From NCBI GenBank assembly GCA_021371965.1, contig JAJFVE010000006.1, positions 1 to 59,759 on the forward strand: 59,759 nucleotides of DNA. The letters run 5' to 3'. Both the position numbers and the translations under genes were made by a program. Positions 49,001-57,896 of the stretch are shown piece by piece. The notes beneath the pieces are model-generated. The model was not told the origin of the DNA and did no database searches. It saw only the letters and a list, made by a program, of their open reading frames with translations. Position 1 is the stretch's first letter; every line of letters begins with the position of its first letter. The stretch comes from Planctomycetaceae bacterium (GTDB lineage Bacteria; Planctomycetota; Phycisphaerae; SM23-33).

Positions 49001-51933
49001 ACAGTCAGGTTCTCCGCTTTCAGTCCAAACCAGCGCGGATGAATCTTGTATCGTCCACCATCTTGGAAGACGAGCATCTTGTCGGGAGCCACCGTGAAGA
49101 CTGGATCGTCCGCAAACTCAGGGACTTCACGAGCAAGGGCGGAAACCCACTGCGAAAGATTCGCCTTGTGTCCGGGGCGGTTATCGTCGGCCATTTTCTC
49201 GGCGGCCCGATGGAGATTCTTGCTGGCAAGCTCCGGCTTATCTTGCAGGGCCTTCTTCCATTCGGGTCGCTCTCGCAACTCGGCTACCTCAATCTCAGTG
49301 TTGACCTCGTTCCACTGTGCGGTCGTGCTGGGCGTGCCATCGGTAGTCAGGGCAATCTCGGGCACACTCTCCGCTGCGGCTGGCGCGGTTGCCTCTACCA
49401 CCGGCGGAACTTGTAAGGATTCCTTACCAGTTGGGGGAGTGCCCGCGCCTTGGCTGCGCGGGGAAGACTCAAAAGACTTGGCCGCCTTCATTGCCGCGAT
49501 CAGGTCCGCCTCGGCCTTGTCCATGTCGCCGCGCCCGGCCAGTTCCCGATCCTGCCGCTGTTCCTCGCGGAATCGCTGGACGGCCTCGCGCAGGGCTTGG
49601 TTGTCGGCTTCCTCGGCCAGAGCCTCCGCGTCGTCGGCAAGGTCTTGGATCGTCTGAATGTCACCGGAATCGTAGCGGTCGAGCAGGGCGTCGATGGAAT
49701 TGCCGGGCTTGGCCTTGGCCGGTTTCTGTGCGGGCTGCTTCTGGTAGGCCGACAGCATCTGTTCGAGTTTGGCTACCCTTGCCTCTGTGGGTTCGCCGAA
49801 GGCTTCCCAGAACGCGGGGTTTGCGTAGGTCGGGTCAGCCTTGGCAAGGGCGGATCGGGCGCGGTCGAAACGCTGCTGTAGTTGTCCTCCAGGTGCCTTG
49901 GGGCTTGGAGATTCCGGCGTGGCACCCGCCCCTTCTTTCGCGGTCACAGGGGGGATGGTAGCAGATTTCGCGGGCTGCGCCAAGTCCGCCCGTACCATTT
50001 CGTCAGTCACTTCTTCGAGGGAGATTTCGTTGTCTTGGGCGTACTGGCGGCGCTGTTCGTCGGTGACTTCGGGAGTTTGCTGTCCACCCGCTTGCACACC
50101 TTCTTGACCGGCGGCAGGGGCTTCGGCCACACTCGGTACAACTGCTTGTCGTCCACTTGGCCCTCCCTGCGCAACGCTCTTTTCTGGGCTAAAAACCACA
50201 ACCTCAGAAGGTCCGCCTCCGGGCGATTGAATCACAATTCCGTCGTATCCTTGGCCTTCAAGTCGCTCGCGGATCTGCTGAGAAATTCTTTGTGCTTCCT
50301 CTGGAGCGTGCTTGCCGTGGTTCTTGATGATCCGTTTGATGTCGATGTCTGCGGCGTCTTCCCACGCGACAACATAGGGGTTCGACAGTCTTACCTGGGC
50401 CGATTGAACATTCCGGCCTCCATAGGTCGTGGCTTCCTCTGGCGATGTCGAGTAGTATGTTCCCTTTCCGTACTGCCCCTCATCGGCTGGTCCCTCTGCT
50501 GATGTTCCGCGGTAGACCGTGCCTTCCCATGCTTGTTTCCCGCCCCCCGACGTCCTGACAGCCGCTTTAGGCGTAGTTACCGGCGCTTCTTTTGATGGCG
50601 CGGGCTCGGACGCCGGGGGGACGGGTTGTTCGGCTCCAGGTAGCGGAGTCTCGATCAATTCGCCTTTGGGACCGATGGAGAGGGCAACGGTTTCCCTTGT
50701 CGGCGGCGCAGCCTGTTCGACGGGGACGGCGGATTGGGGCATGTAGGGCCGCTTGACTTGCGGTGCCGGGGCCGTTCGTCTTTCTGTGGTCGCCGCATCC
50801 GTGACGGCCTGCGCGACTCCCGCCGCTCCGGTCAGACCGTAGCCAGCCGTCAGACCGCCCAATCCTGCTTGGGCTACTCGTTGTGCCGCTGGCCCCAGTT
50901 CAATCTTGTCGCCGTGAATGGTCGCGGCTCCGATCTGTACGGCTTCCTGTGCCGCTTCTTCCAGACCCTCGTTGACCGCCTTGCCGACGTGCTTGAGTTC
51001 GATCTGCCCGGCTTGCTTGGCGAGTTTGCCCCATGCCTTCTGCCGAGCCGATTCTGCGAGTTGGCGCAGGGCGTCCTTGCCTACACCTTTGCCGAGAGAC
51101 AGGATTTCGTCGGCCTGCGACCGCTCGATGACGCCGTTGATGGTGCCGACGATCAATCGTTCGAGTTGGGCTTGGTCCTCGGCGGCACCCTTGCGTCTGG
51201 CTTCCTGGTAGGCGGCTTCACCTTCGGCCATTGCTGCGGTCGCAAAGGCCCCAGCGCCGCCTGTGGGCACAGCAACCGCCGTCGAGAGGGCCATCAGGGG
51301 CAACGTCTCAAACGTGGTATTGGCGATGTAACCGAGTGCGCCCTTCTTTTGGGGCTGCACTTCGGGGCGCAGGGAGTCGTCGTAGATGGTCGCCGCGGCA
51401 ACCTTCATCCGGTCGGAGAAGTTGCGGGTTTCCTCGCCGACGGTCGGTTTCTCGGCGTAAGAGCCCAGTGTTCCCGGTACGCCCAAGGCTCGTCTCTGCT
51501 TCTCCTGCACGGTCGGCTGTGTCGGGGTCGTGATAGCCCCCAGTGTTCCGGGGCCGCTGGCGAGTGTTCTCAGTCCGCCGCGCTCCAAGGCGTTGTGGAT
51601 CTCCTGCCGCCAAGTCGTGAGCGGCTTTTGCTCAGGGACCGCGCCTGTAGCTGTAACCGTACTCTCCGGAGCCGTCTCCGCTTTGATCTGTACCGGCTGC
51701 GGGGTTTCCACCGTGGGCTGCACGTCGAACGTCCCGGCCAATTCCGGCAGGGCGACAGCCCCTTGCCACTGGGCAGCGGCCTTCTGGGCCTGCTCCAGCG
51801 TCGTCACTTGCGGGTATGTGACGCCGAGGTCCTGCGGAGTCTCGACCACCGGGACCGCCGATCGCGGCTTGTACGCGGGCACTGCCGACTTCGGCACATA
51901 GACCGGACTGGCACTTTTGGGCATGTACGGCAC
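45997..51933 (-). CDS. giant internal virion protein with ADP-ribosyltransferase-like domain, 1978 aa
   Basis: GTG 51933 overlaps the upstream stop (TAGTG). The N-terminus has tandem Y-x-P-[KR]-S-A-x-P repeats, with another copy at ~residue 405. Residues ~470-590: TVYRGTSAEG, GKGTYYSTSPEEATTYGG, GYDGIVIQ, EVVVFSPE, the layout of ART domains in phage polyvalent proteins. The rest is long helical sequence with hydrophobic stretches (FGFVLGTLIAGEIYAM) typical of ejected core proteins. Probably injected with the DNA; the target is unknown. Confidence 0.7.
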   Translation of the reverse strand: MPYMPKSASPVYVPKSAVPAYKPRSAVPVVETPQDLGVTYPQVTTLEQAQKAAAQWQGAVALPELAGTFDVQPTVETPQPVQIKAETAPESTVTATGAVPEQKPLTTWRQEIHNALERGGLRTLASGPGTLGAITTPTQPTVQEKQRRALGVPGTLGSYAEKPTVGEETRNFSDRMKVAAATIYDDSLRPEVQPQKKGALGYIANTTFETLPLMALSTAVAVPTGGAGAFATAAMAEGEAAYQEARRKGAAEDQAQLERLIVGTINGVIERSQADEILSLGKGVGKDALRQLAESARQKAWGKLAKQAGQIELKHVGKAVNEGLEEAAQEAVQIGAATIHGDKIELGPAAQRVAQAGLGGLTAGYGLTGAAGVAQAVTDAATTERRTAPAPQVKRPYMPQSAVPVEQAAPPTRETVALSIGPKGELIETPLPGAEQPVPPASEPAPSKEAPVTTPKAAVRTSGGGKQAWEGTVYRGTSAEGPADEGQYGKGTYYSTSPEEATTYGGRNVQSAQVRLSNPYVVAWEDAADIDIKRIIKNHGKHAPEEAQRISQQIRERLEGQGYDGIVIQSPGGGPSEVVVFSPEKSVAQGGPSGRQAVVPSVAEAPAAGQEGVQAGGQQTPEVTDEQRRQYAQDNEISLEEVTDEMVRADLAQPAKSATIPPVTAKEGAGATPESPSPKAPGGQLQQRFDRARSALAKADPTYANPAFWEAFGEPTEARVAKLEQMLSAYQKQPAQKPAKAKPGNSIDALLDRYDSGDIQTIQDLADDAEALAEEADNQALREAVQRFREEQRQDRELAGRGDMDKAEADLIAAMKAAKSFESSPRSQGAGTPPTGKESLQVPPVVEATAPAAAESVPEIALTTDGTPSTTAQWNEVNTEIEVAELRERPEWKKALQDKPELASKNLHRAAEKMADDNRPGHKANLSQWVSALAREVPEFADDPVFTVAPDKMLVFQDGGRYKIHPRWFGLKAENLTVGQKIRLDRESFGIKEPSAKALAKEAKTGIHAPKLSESSPGLGPYKPPTQSQPAPTAATSTGPESEAGKTLSDAIASKDFDALKSLLSAEEGHEANREQFTRETGVTLPDSVAGTENTIGEWVAGRVTGKLPGGRQAGGTTLIPDMAAEVLGLAKDFAENPVRLVALTWDMVKRNLASATTYMRTLGAPGRLLARDLDDITFRVTKLANTDRADIREVFKGMSKEQRELIAKVMNERVSAKGQPKDILDRVVKLRAILDRSMREAAGLGMTRKLATSEHIPVGGKGKAYPQIPNSKGMRFLEEAATKGKSSKRVFVWAQAQAKEGKFKTVDDAITALQKFRDTQLRGINRYLETARVELPVDMIEWDGAKTLSVVVERNWMTVEGVRRWGLDTGRHSFPRANTRIESIRTRFGADHAQRVKNFIQTSFGLQSPASRWAQSASNIIRGFQFVTKVGLSPLTIIRNMTDRLAKGMMASPLSTIRATVEYPPFLNSLLPSARRFEDRMIRNGVVFGHGALSEGYEAGSFFSELLTTPFSESERGNQAFIALVHYHKLMNDLSILKADRTRLANAVNAVFGHSQAQAAERVGPRLMKKIKTGEDITEQDIYRFLHEMVSRRAFPMLLNSKPIWYDAHPLIKTLAQFKTWPMRQAKMLWDDVFKYTVKTGDFTRLFGFVLGTLIAGEIYAMTRDLLFGSDKSLAAQVAKGPDQREVAKAIQSDLINGGLLGFLTDLSYGVYDWAAGVSITTSRNLVELAAHIKKAGIEMAPAALEQFIEKEVTPYRQIKAALGKLDQVQDKENLSEPYIQWRAKSWDWLHRHQNPTLLARIDAYTDDVIFGKPKYEIGDSTLAYRMAARQIVAGDIEDATGFLEHIVSKAKPEEVAKTIAGIKASMQHNSPLGPIPIKERKVFLKALTPEEQDAAKAAQKEFEDNYEKALAAARPYQNMSDADLRKFKRDNTYQTYSRPSAATGWVPHLPGQARKESRDLVNQINAELRRRQETTK

Positions 51934-52793
51934 TACAGTTGCCTCCAGCCATTGCGGGTCGCTTCGGCGACTTCCACTTCATCCACGTCGTAGGGAACGC
52001 CGTTCGGGTCGGACATGCGGACCTTGCGGGAGGCGGTAGCCGCTGGCGCCGGGGCCGCCGCTGGCTTCGCCGGGCCGGTCCATTCCCCATTCGGACCCTT
52101 CTTCCAGCCGGGGGCCGCTGCCGTGGGACCCGGAACGGGCACCTGTCCGGACGGTGTGGCGGCGGGGGCCTGCGTTGCTGCCGGCTTGACCGCCCGGCTC
52201 GCCCGCCGTTGCCGGATCGCCGACAGGTTCGCGTTGATGTCGGCCAATTCCTTCGGGTCCTTCGTCAAGTCCCGTTGGCCCATGAAGATCGATTCAAGCT
52301 CGGCCTCCGTTTTGTCCCGCTCCACGTCGGTCAGTTCCGTGTCGGGCCGGAAGGGTTCCTCGCCCGCCCGTGGTTGCTCGCCGGGTTTCAGTTGCCGGGC
52401 GTTGCCTCGGGCGTCACGGACCCACGTATTCTGCGTGGACCGTCCGCCCTGGCCGTAGTAGCCCTGCCGCGCCTTGCTCTCCGCAATGTCGGCCTGCGTC
52501 CGAATGATGGGGATGCCTACTTGTTGCAGAGCGTTTATGCCGGGACCCCCCGTCATGCCGGCCGCACCGACCGCCTGAAGGATACCTTGCAGGCCCGGAG
52601 AACGCTTCGCCTTGAACGTGGCCGCCTTCATAACGGCGTTGTTGATGGCGTTCTCGTCGCCGCTGCCGAGGGCCGTGACGATCTCCTCGGCCGCCATCCG
52701 GGTCTGCCGGGCTTCCTCGGCATTACTCAAGGCGTTCAGGACGCCCGCGATGGCGTCGAATGAACCCTTCATCCCTTCGTCTTCGATGAGCAT
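51933..52793 (-). CDS. internal virion/ejection protein, 286 aa
   Basis: ATG 52793 has GAGGAC at good distance; earlier starts overlap the previous gene. Helical N-terminal half (ALSNAEEARQTRMAAEEIVT), disordered Ala/Pro-rich C-terminal third (PAATQAPAATPSGQVPVPGP). In podoviruses such proteins between nozzle and large core protein form the ejection channel. Confidence 0.55.
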   Translation of the reverse strand: MLIEDEGMKGSFDAIAGVLNALSNAEEARQTRMAAEEIVTALGSGDENAINNAVMKAATFKAKRSPGLQGILQAVGAAGMTGGPGINALQQVGIPIIRTQADIAESKARQGYYGQGGRSTQNTWVRDARGNARQLKPGEQPRAGEEPFRPDTELTDVERDKTEAELESIFMGQRDLTKDPKELADINANLSAIRQRRASRAVKPAATQAPAATPSGQVPVPGPTAAAPGWKKGPNGEWTGPAKPAAAPAPAATASRKVRMSDPNGVPYDVDEVEVAEATRNGWRQL

Positions 52794-52809
52794 GGAAGTC
52801 CTCGAATCA

Positions 52810-53661
52810 TCAATATCCATAGAACTGGGCCAGTGCATTGCTCTGGTCGATGGTCCCGCTGTACCAGTTGCCTGGTGTTGCGGTATTATTTCCCTGGCTC
52901 ACAGTGGCGCTCGGCATTGGGTTGCCTCCACCCCCGCCATTGCCGGGAATGAACTTGGCCGCCGTTGCCGCCAGCCCTGCCACTTGTTCCATAATGCTCG
53001 GCGATTTGACCACCGCCATCTGTCCGCCCTGCTTGATCTGGCCCGCAAGATTGGCCTTCTGCTGATACGGGAACATGATTTCGGTCATCAATCGCTGGTA
53101 GGCCGCCGAGTTGCGCATCTGCTGCAAGGTCCGCGGCAGACTCCCGGTAGTGCTCAGGGCGTTCAAGCGATTCAAGGCGGACGACTCGCCGAGGGTGTTG
53201 AGTAGTTGGGCGGCGCTCATCTTGCGCTGCTTGGCCGATTCCGCGTAGGGCGCGGCCGCCGCGAGCATTTCCTTTTGCGTGTCCGTCACCTGCCGGCCGA
53301 GCATGTCGGCGCCAGCGCCGCCGCGTCCGCCGCGCAGCATCAGGGACCGCGACAGCCGGTTGGCCGCCATGTCACCCTTCTTACCGATGACGTCCAGGAG
53401 GGCTGAAATGGTCGGGTCCTGCGTAATGTCGTCGGGGGCCCCGGCCATGCCGCGCAGGGTGTCCAGTCCCTCGGCCGTGCTCGTGCCGTACTCGCCGACG
53501 AGCTCCTGGGCCAACTTCTCGGCGTCGGACATTTCCGCAATCTGTTCCTCGGGAATCTTGGGCGTCGGGGCTCCGAGCAGGTCGGTGAGGTACTTGTCCG
53601 CCCACTTGGCGTTCGGCGTGCGGGTGTCCTTGAGTTTGATGCTGCTGTTGAAAAGTCCCAT
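52810..53661 (-). CDS. internal virion/ejection protein, 283 aa
   Basis: Mostly helical (DTQKEMLAAAAPYAESAKQR, RLMTEIMFPYQQKANLAGQI), with a Gly-rich C-terminus (FIPGNGGGGGNPM). Resembles small ejection proteins or core proteins next to tail genes of podoviruses. Family not certain. Confidence 0.55.
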   Translation of the reverse strand: MGLFNSSIKLKDTRTPNAKWADKYLTDLLGAPTPKIPEEQIAEMSDAEKLAQELVGEYGTSTAEGLDTLRGMAGAPDDITQDPTISALLDVIGKKGDMAANRLSRSLMLRGGRGGAGADMLGRQVTDTQKEMLAAAAPYAESAKQRKMSAAQLLNTLGESSALNRLNALSTTGSLPRTLQQMRNSAAYQRLMTEIMFPYQQKANLAGQIKQGGQMAVVKSPSIMEQVAGLAATAAKFIPGNGGGGGNPMPSATVSQGNNTATPGNWYSGTIDQSNALAQFYGY

Positions 53662-53673
53662 ATGCTCTTGCTC

Positions 53674-53967
53674 CTATGCGTCCGTCCAGGATGAACCAGC
53701 CACGCCCGTTGATGCCGCTACCGTCCAGCCGGTCAACCGGCCGAATTTGAACGTCAGCGTGATCTTGTAGTTGGCCCCGTCGTCAATGACACCCGTCCCG
53801 CTCTTGGCTGCCGTGGCGTCGGCGTTGAGGGCGTCGATGTCCGTCTTGGCACTGACCAGGGCGTCCAGAATCGCCTTGTTCTGCTTCTGTAGTTCGCCGT
53901 GCAAACGGTTCTCGGATGGCGTGGCCGGGTCGGGCAGACTGAGGATTTTCGCCAGCGGTATCCGCAT
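53674..53967 (-). CDS. hypothetical tail-region protein, 97 aa
   Basis: ATG 53967 shares a base with the nozzle stop (TAATG). N-terminal IPLAKILSLPDPATPSENR and a helical QKQNKAILDALVSAKTDIDA coiled coil, then beta-strands. Possibly a tail plug or trimer stalk. Unknown. Confidence 0.55.
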   Translation of the reverse strand: MRIPLAKILSLPDPATPSENRLHGELQKQNKAILDALVSAKTDIDALNADATAAKSGTGVIDDGANYKITLTFKFGRLTGWTVAASTGVAGSSWTDA

Positions 53968-55556
53968 TACATCCTCTCTCCACACAGGTCATAGTCGAAG
54001 ATCGCGCCGAGGAATTCGTAGCTGTTCGCGGCCGCCAGCTTCAGATCGAGGTTGCGGGTCCGGCAATCGAGGCGCAGATAGGCCCGCACGGTCTGGCCGT
54101 CGCCGTCCAGGAGAACCGTCCCCTTGTTGAGATAGGCACTGCCGTCGCCCTTCTTGATGGAAATGGCTACGGAATCCTCGGTCCCGCCGTGGGCCAGGAA
54201 GTAGAACCAGCCGCCGTGGATGCGCTTGAAGTGGTTGAGCAGGCTCCCGTCCGGACTCAGATCGGTGGACAGGACCAGTTGGGCTGTGCGGGCCACGCCC
54301 TTGTCGGTGTCGCCCGAGCCGGTGGACCAGGTGTAGCCGTTGTAGTCGCTGACGATCGACAGGGGGGCTCCCGGCGCCGGGGCGTAACTATCCACCCGGC
54401 CCAGCACTGTGTCGATGATGTCCGCCATATCGTCGATGTGCGTTGCCGCCTGGAGCGTGTAGTACCCGAACGCCGGAATGTCCATCGGCAGGTCCGGTTG
54501 CCACGTCTGGGTTTCCAGACTGTAGATGAGCACCAGATCGTTGCCGGTGGACGCCCCGTTCGAGGGGATCGACCACCAGATTTGCCGGAACTGGCCCATG
54601 TAGGTCGCCGCGGCATTGGCGCAGAGCGTCGGGTGCATCAGGTCCAAAGTGCTCTGAATGTCGTAGCTCAGGGGATTGGGGTCGTAGACGCGCCGGACTT
54701 CGCGTACGCCGTCGTCGTCCGTACTGATGTAGTACAGTTGACCGTCCGGGGCGTTGACGATAGCATCCGCCCCCGCGCAGCCGGTCGAGGACAGAATGTC
54801 GTGGCTCTCGTACACGAGGTCATCCGTGACCAGCCAGGCCGCATTGACAGTGTGCTGGGTGAAGACGATCAGTTGGTTGGCGCCCTGCACGTCGTAGATA
54901 CCCGCCCCGACGATATTGTCATTGGGTCCGAGCGCCCGGAAGTTCGCATCCCCGCCGCTCGGATGATCCTCGCGCCAACTGGTCATGTCCCCCGCATCGC
55001 ACCACTGGTCATAGTTGCGGTAGCGGGTGCCGTCCTTGGTCACGTCCATCAGGTGCAGGTAGTTGAAGTGCCGGAAGACCACCTTGGCCCGGGTGAGGTA
55101 GTGCGTGGCGTCGTACAGGATGCCCGAAGCGCCGCCCACAGGGGCGAAGGAGCCCGCCGGGGTCGCATCATCCCAGTATTGCACGAGATCCAGGTTGTTC
55201 GTCGCTACGACGTACTGCCCGAAGTTCTCCGTGCTCCAGCCGGTGCAATCGGACCCGCAGGTGAAGACCAGGACCCACGAGCTTGAGCCCTCATTCCACA
55301 GGTAGCCGTGGGCCTTGGTGAAGCCAAAGAGATAGTCGGTGCCGTCGCTGGCCTGATGGTAGTGGTAGCGCAGGATCGGATAGGTGTCGGGGGTCCGTGC
55401 CGAGGATAGCGCTGCCGCCCGGCCCGGCATGACGCGCAGGGCGTCCCGATGGAAGTACACCCAGGCGGACTCCTCATTGACGAGGCCCTGCGGCAGTCTG
55501 ATGTGCGGCACGCCCGCCCGTTGACCGATCAGATTGGAGAGGATGCCAAACCTCAT
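53967..55556 (-). CDS. podovirus tail nozzle/stabilisation-like protein, 529 aa
   Basis: Repeated beta-propeller-like segments (YPILRYHYHQASDGTDYLFGF, VVATNNLDLVQYW, FNYLHLMDVTKDG) as in gp10/gp12-like nozzle proteins, followed by a beta-rich C-terminus (RLDCRTRNLDLKLAAANSY). Size and position after the adaptor fit. TAATG coupling with the upstream gene. No enzyme motif. Confidence 0.6.
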   Translation of the reverse strand: MRFGILSNLIGQRAGVPHIRLPQGLVNEESAWVYFHRDALRVMPGRAAALSSARTPDTYPILRYHYHQASDGTDYLFGFTKAHGYLWNEGSSSWVLVFTCGSDCTGWSTENFGQYVVATNNLDLVQYWDDATPAGSFAPVGGASGILYDATHYLTRAKVVFRHFNYLHLMDVTKDGTRYRNYDQWCDAGDMTSWREDHPSGGDANFRALGPNDNIVGAGIYDVQGANQLIVFTQHTVNAAWLVTDDLVYESHDILSSTGCAGADAIVNAPDGQLYYISTDDDGVREVRRVYDPNPLSYDIQSTLDLMHPTLCANAAATYMGQFRQIWWSIPSNGASTGNDLVLIYSLETQTWQPDLPMDIPAFGYYTLQAATHIDDMADIIDTVLGRVDSYAPAPGAPLSIVSDYNGYTWSTGSGDTDKGVARTAQLVLSTDLSPDGSLLNHFKRIHGGWFYFLAHGGTEDSVAISIKKGDGSAYLNKGTVLLDGDGQTVRAYLRLDCRTRNLDLKLAAANSYEFLGAIFDYDLCGERM

Positions 55557-56473
55557 TACGGTTGCTTGACCAGCCCTCCGGAGCCGATGGGTTGCCAGGA
55601 GAGTGTGGCGGTCGCCGAGGCCACACTGACCTTGACGTAATCGCTCTTTTTGATGGAGTAGACCTTCGTCTGCGTGATCGCTGCCCCGGACATCGTATCG
55701 GTGTAGGTGGTCGTGGATGGATTGCTCGCGTCCGTGGCGAGCACGACGGCGCCCCCGTTAAGAATCTGCTCGACGATCCACAGATTGCCGTCCGTCTGGG
55801 CCTGATAGGTGGACCCGGACGCCAGGGCCGAACCGCCCGTGTCGGTGCTGGTCTTGGCCCCCAGCATGGCCCCTGCTTCGTAGCCGTCCCACTGATCGGC
55901 ATTGAGGTTCGCAACCTTCGTGGTCGAGGTCACAGTCAGCGGGGCCGTCCCGATAGCCACATCGGACGTGAAGGACTTCGCGTGCAGATCGTAGTTGCCG
56001 ATGTCGGTGTCTGCCCCCACCGTCAAACCGGCCGCAAAGTTCAAAGCGGTCGTGATGTCCCCGGAGACGAGATTGAGCTTGCCGGCAGTGGTCAGTTGTT
56101 TTTCCACGGCCGCCGAATCTTCGTAGAACAGTTCGGAGACGCCGCTGACCGTCTTGATGTAGAGAGCGCCCTCGCCCGCCGCCAGAGTCGGCTTGCTCGC
56201 CAGGACGCCGTAGAACTGGACTTTGCGGTGCTCGCCGACGGCGGTGTCAGAGACCTGAGTGCCGGTGAACGGCCAGTAGTGATCGACGTTCTCGCGCTCT
56301 TGGATACCCTGTTTGACCAGCCGGATATGGTCGTCCAAAACACTGACGGGCTGGGTGGCGCCATCGGGAGTCGTCGTGTCGTAGGTGTAGGACCACCCGA
56401 CGACGAACCACAGCGCGATCATCACGACGAGCGACACCCTGATTTCGGTTCTGAGTTTGCGCATGGGTGACAT
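55556..56473 (-). CDS. signal-anchored structural protein, 305 aa
   Basis: Begins with a membrane/signal segment (RVSLVVMIALWFVVGWS), then DDHIRLVKQGIQERENVDH and long beta-type sequence (LYIKTVSGVSELFYED, TVTSTTKVANLNADQWDGYE). The 'HI..vK..I' and 'LNAD..DG' elements occur in phage tail-fibre proteins. Probably a tail fibre or head fibre, here with an export signal. Confidence 0.6.
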   Translation of the reverse strand: MSPMRKLRTEIRVSLVVMIALWFVVGWSYTYDTTTPDGATQPVSVLDDHIRLVKQGIQERENVDHYWPFTGTQVSDTAVGEHRKVQFYGVLASKPTLAAGEGALYIKTVSGVSELFYEDSAAVEKQLTTAGKLNLVSGDITTALNFAAGLTVGADTDIGNYDLHAKSFTSDVAIGTAPLTVTSTTKVANLNADQWDGYEAGAMLGAKTSTDTGGSALASGSTYQAQTDGNLWIVEQILNGGAVVLATDASNPSTTTYTDTMSGAAITQTKVYSIKKSDYVKVSVASATATLSWQPIGSGGLVKQP

Positions 56474-56474
56474 A

Positions 56475-57089
56475 TCAACCTCCTATGATTCCCGTGCCCC
56501 TTGGTATCCGCGTCCGAAACGCTTCCTTTTCATCGCGGTATAGGGGACCCCATATCTCCATGCCGTTGCGATCCCCGCCAAGGAGATACACAAAGTACAC
56601 AGCACCGAAACAGATCAGGTTCTTGCACTCGTCCGGAAATTCAATTCCAGACGATAGGGCCTGATGCTTCTTGTAGTACCAGATCGACGTGGTGAAGTTT
56701 TCATCCGGAGCCGGATAGAGGTATATCTTCCGGTCGTGGCATACCATGTACTCCGGATCGCCCCGCGAACTGTACGAGGCGTTCTCCATGATCCGGTTGT
56801 ACTCGAACCAGCCGCCCGGGATCTGTCGGAGAGGCTTGCCGCGCACGTCGTCTATGTCCCGCAGTACGACACTGATGATGGCTTGCTCCGTACTCAGGCA
56901 GTTGGTCGGGTAGACGAGGTAACTGGAGGCGTCCGTGAGTGTCTGCGTGGCGTCCTCGGCCTTGAGGCAGTGCATTTCGGCCAGATCGTCGAGAGCTGTC
57001 TGAATCTTCACGTCGAGGTCGGTGCCGGAGTATTGGGCTTCGACCGCCTCATTGACGAACGTCAGGATGTCGGCCTTAAGAATGGTCAT
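56475..57089 (-). CDS. head-tail adaptor-like protein, 204 aa
   Basis: ATG 57089 overlaps the upstream stop (TGATG). N-terminal helices (ADILTFVNEAVEAQY, VKIQTALDDLAEMH) and RKIYLYPAPDENFTTSIWYYKK, a pattern common in phage head-tail adaptors ('i.lyPaPd...'). Length fits. It lies just before the tail nozzle genes. Confidence 0.6.
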   Translation of the reverse strand: MTILKADILTFVNEAVEAQYSGTDLDVKIQTALDDLAEMHCLKAEDATQTLTDASSYLVYPTNCLSTEQAIISVVLRDIDDVRGKPLRQIPGGWFEYNRIMENASYSSRGDPEYMVCHDRKIYLYPAPDENFTTSIWYYKKHQALSSGIEFPDECKNLICFGAVYFVYLLGGDRNGMEIWGPLYRDEKEAFRTRIPRGTGIIGG

Positions 57090-57886
57090 CAGTTCGCCTT
57101 CCAAACCCCTGTCTTCCAGAACGCCTTGGTGCGCTCGATAAGTGTGTTCAGGAGAGCATCAATACTGCCCGCCGCCGCCGCGCCCGCACTGGGAGCGAGC
57201 TTCATGGCGTCCCGCACATCCTGAGCCGACAGCCCCCCGGCATTGTCCGCGATCTGCTTCACGACGCTATTGGCGTGCGCCGCCGCGTAGTTCGTGCCGG
57301 AGTTGGCACTGAAGAAGGTCGCAGCGCCCGCCGCCGTCACGCCGCCGGTGGTGCCGGTAAGGTTGCCGGTGACGGTGGCGGTCATGCCTCCCGCCCCACC
57401 AAGAGTCAGGGTAGCCGCCGCCCCGCCGTGCGCCCCGTTGGCGAGCGTGGCCGCACTGACCGTATCCACGGCTCCACCCGTGACGTTGATGGTCCCGCCG
57501 TCATCCGTGGTGGCTGCGTTCGCCGGTGCTCCGATGGTGGTCCGGATCAGAATGTGCTGGGTCTTGGCTCCTGCCGTCGATGTCTTGATCTGGATGTAGA
57601 TATACTGGGCGTTCATCTCTGCCTGTGTGAGCGATAGGTAGTAGATGCCGTTCGTACCGATCTCGGTAGCCTCGTTGGTGCAGTCCGTGAAACCGTCCGG
57701 AGCCGCGCCGTCGCTCCAAGCGTCGATTTCGCTGTCCAGGTCGGCCGCCGAAGTCACGATATCACCGTCCGCATCCACGATGGGTACAGTGATGATGGTG
57801 GCGACATTCTTCTGCCGCACCAACTCCAGCCCGAACGCCGGGGCACAGAGAGTCAGGATCAGTACGATTGCCAATAGCCGTTTCAT
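57089..57886 (-). CDS. secreted structural protein, 265 aa
   Basis: AAAGGAG before ATG 57886. Signal peptide (MKRLLAIVLILTLCAPAFG) and a beta domain (NVATIITVPIVDADGDIVTS ... YIYIQIKTSTAGAKTQHILI), then Gly/Thr-rich repeats and a helical end (IDALLNTLIERTKAFWKTG). Similar to tail-associated 'upper baseplate/fibre' proteins; family uncertain. Confidence 0.6.
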   Translation of the reverse strand: MKRLLAIVLILTLCAPAFGLELVRQKNVATIITVPIVDADGDIVTSAADLDSEIDAWSDGAAPDGFTDCTNEATEIGTNGIYYLSLTQAEMNAQYIYIQIKTSTAGAKTQHILIRTTIGAPANAATTDDGGTINVTGGAVDTVSAATLANGAHGGAAATLTLGGAGGMTATVTGNLTGTTGGVTAAGAATFFSANSGTNYAAAHANSVVKQIADNAGGLSAQDVRDAMKLAPSAGAAAAGSIDALLNTLIERTKAFWKTGVWKAN

Positions 57887-57896
57887 GTATTCTCCT

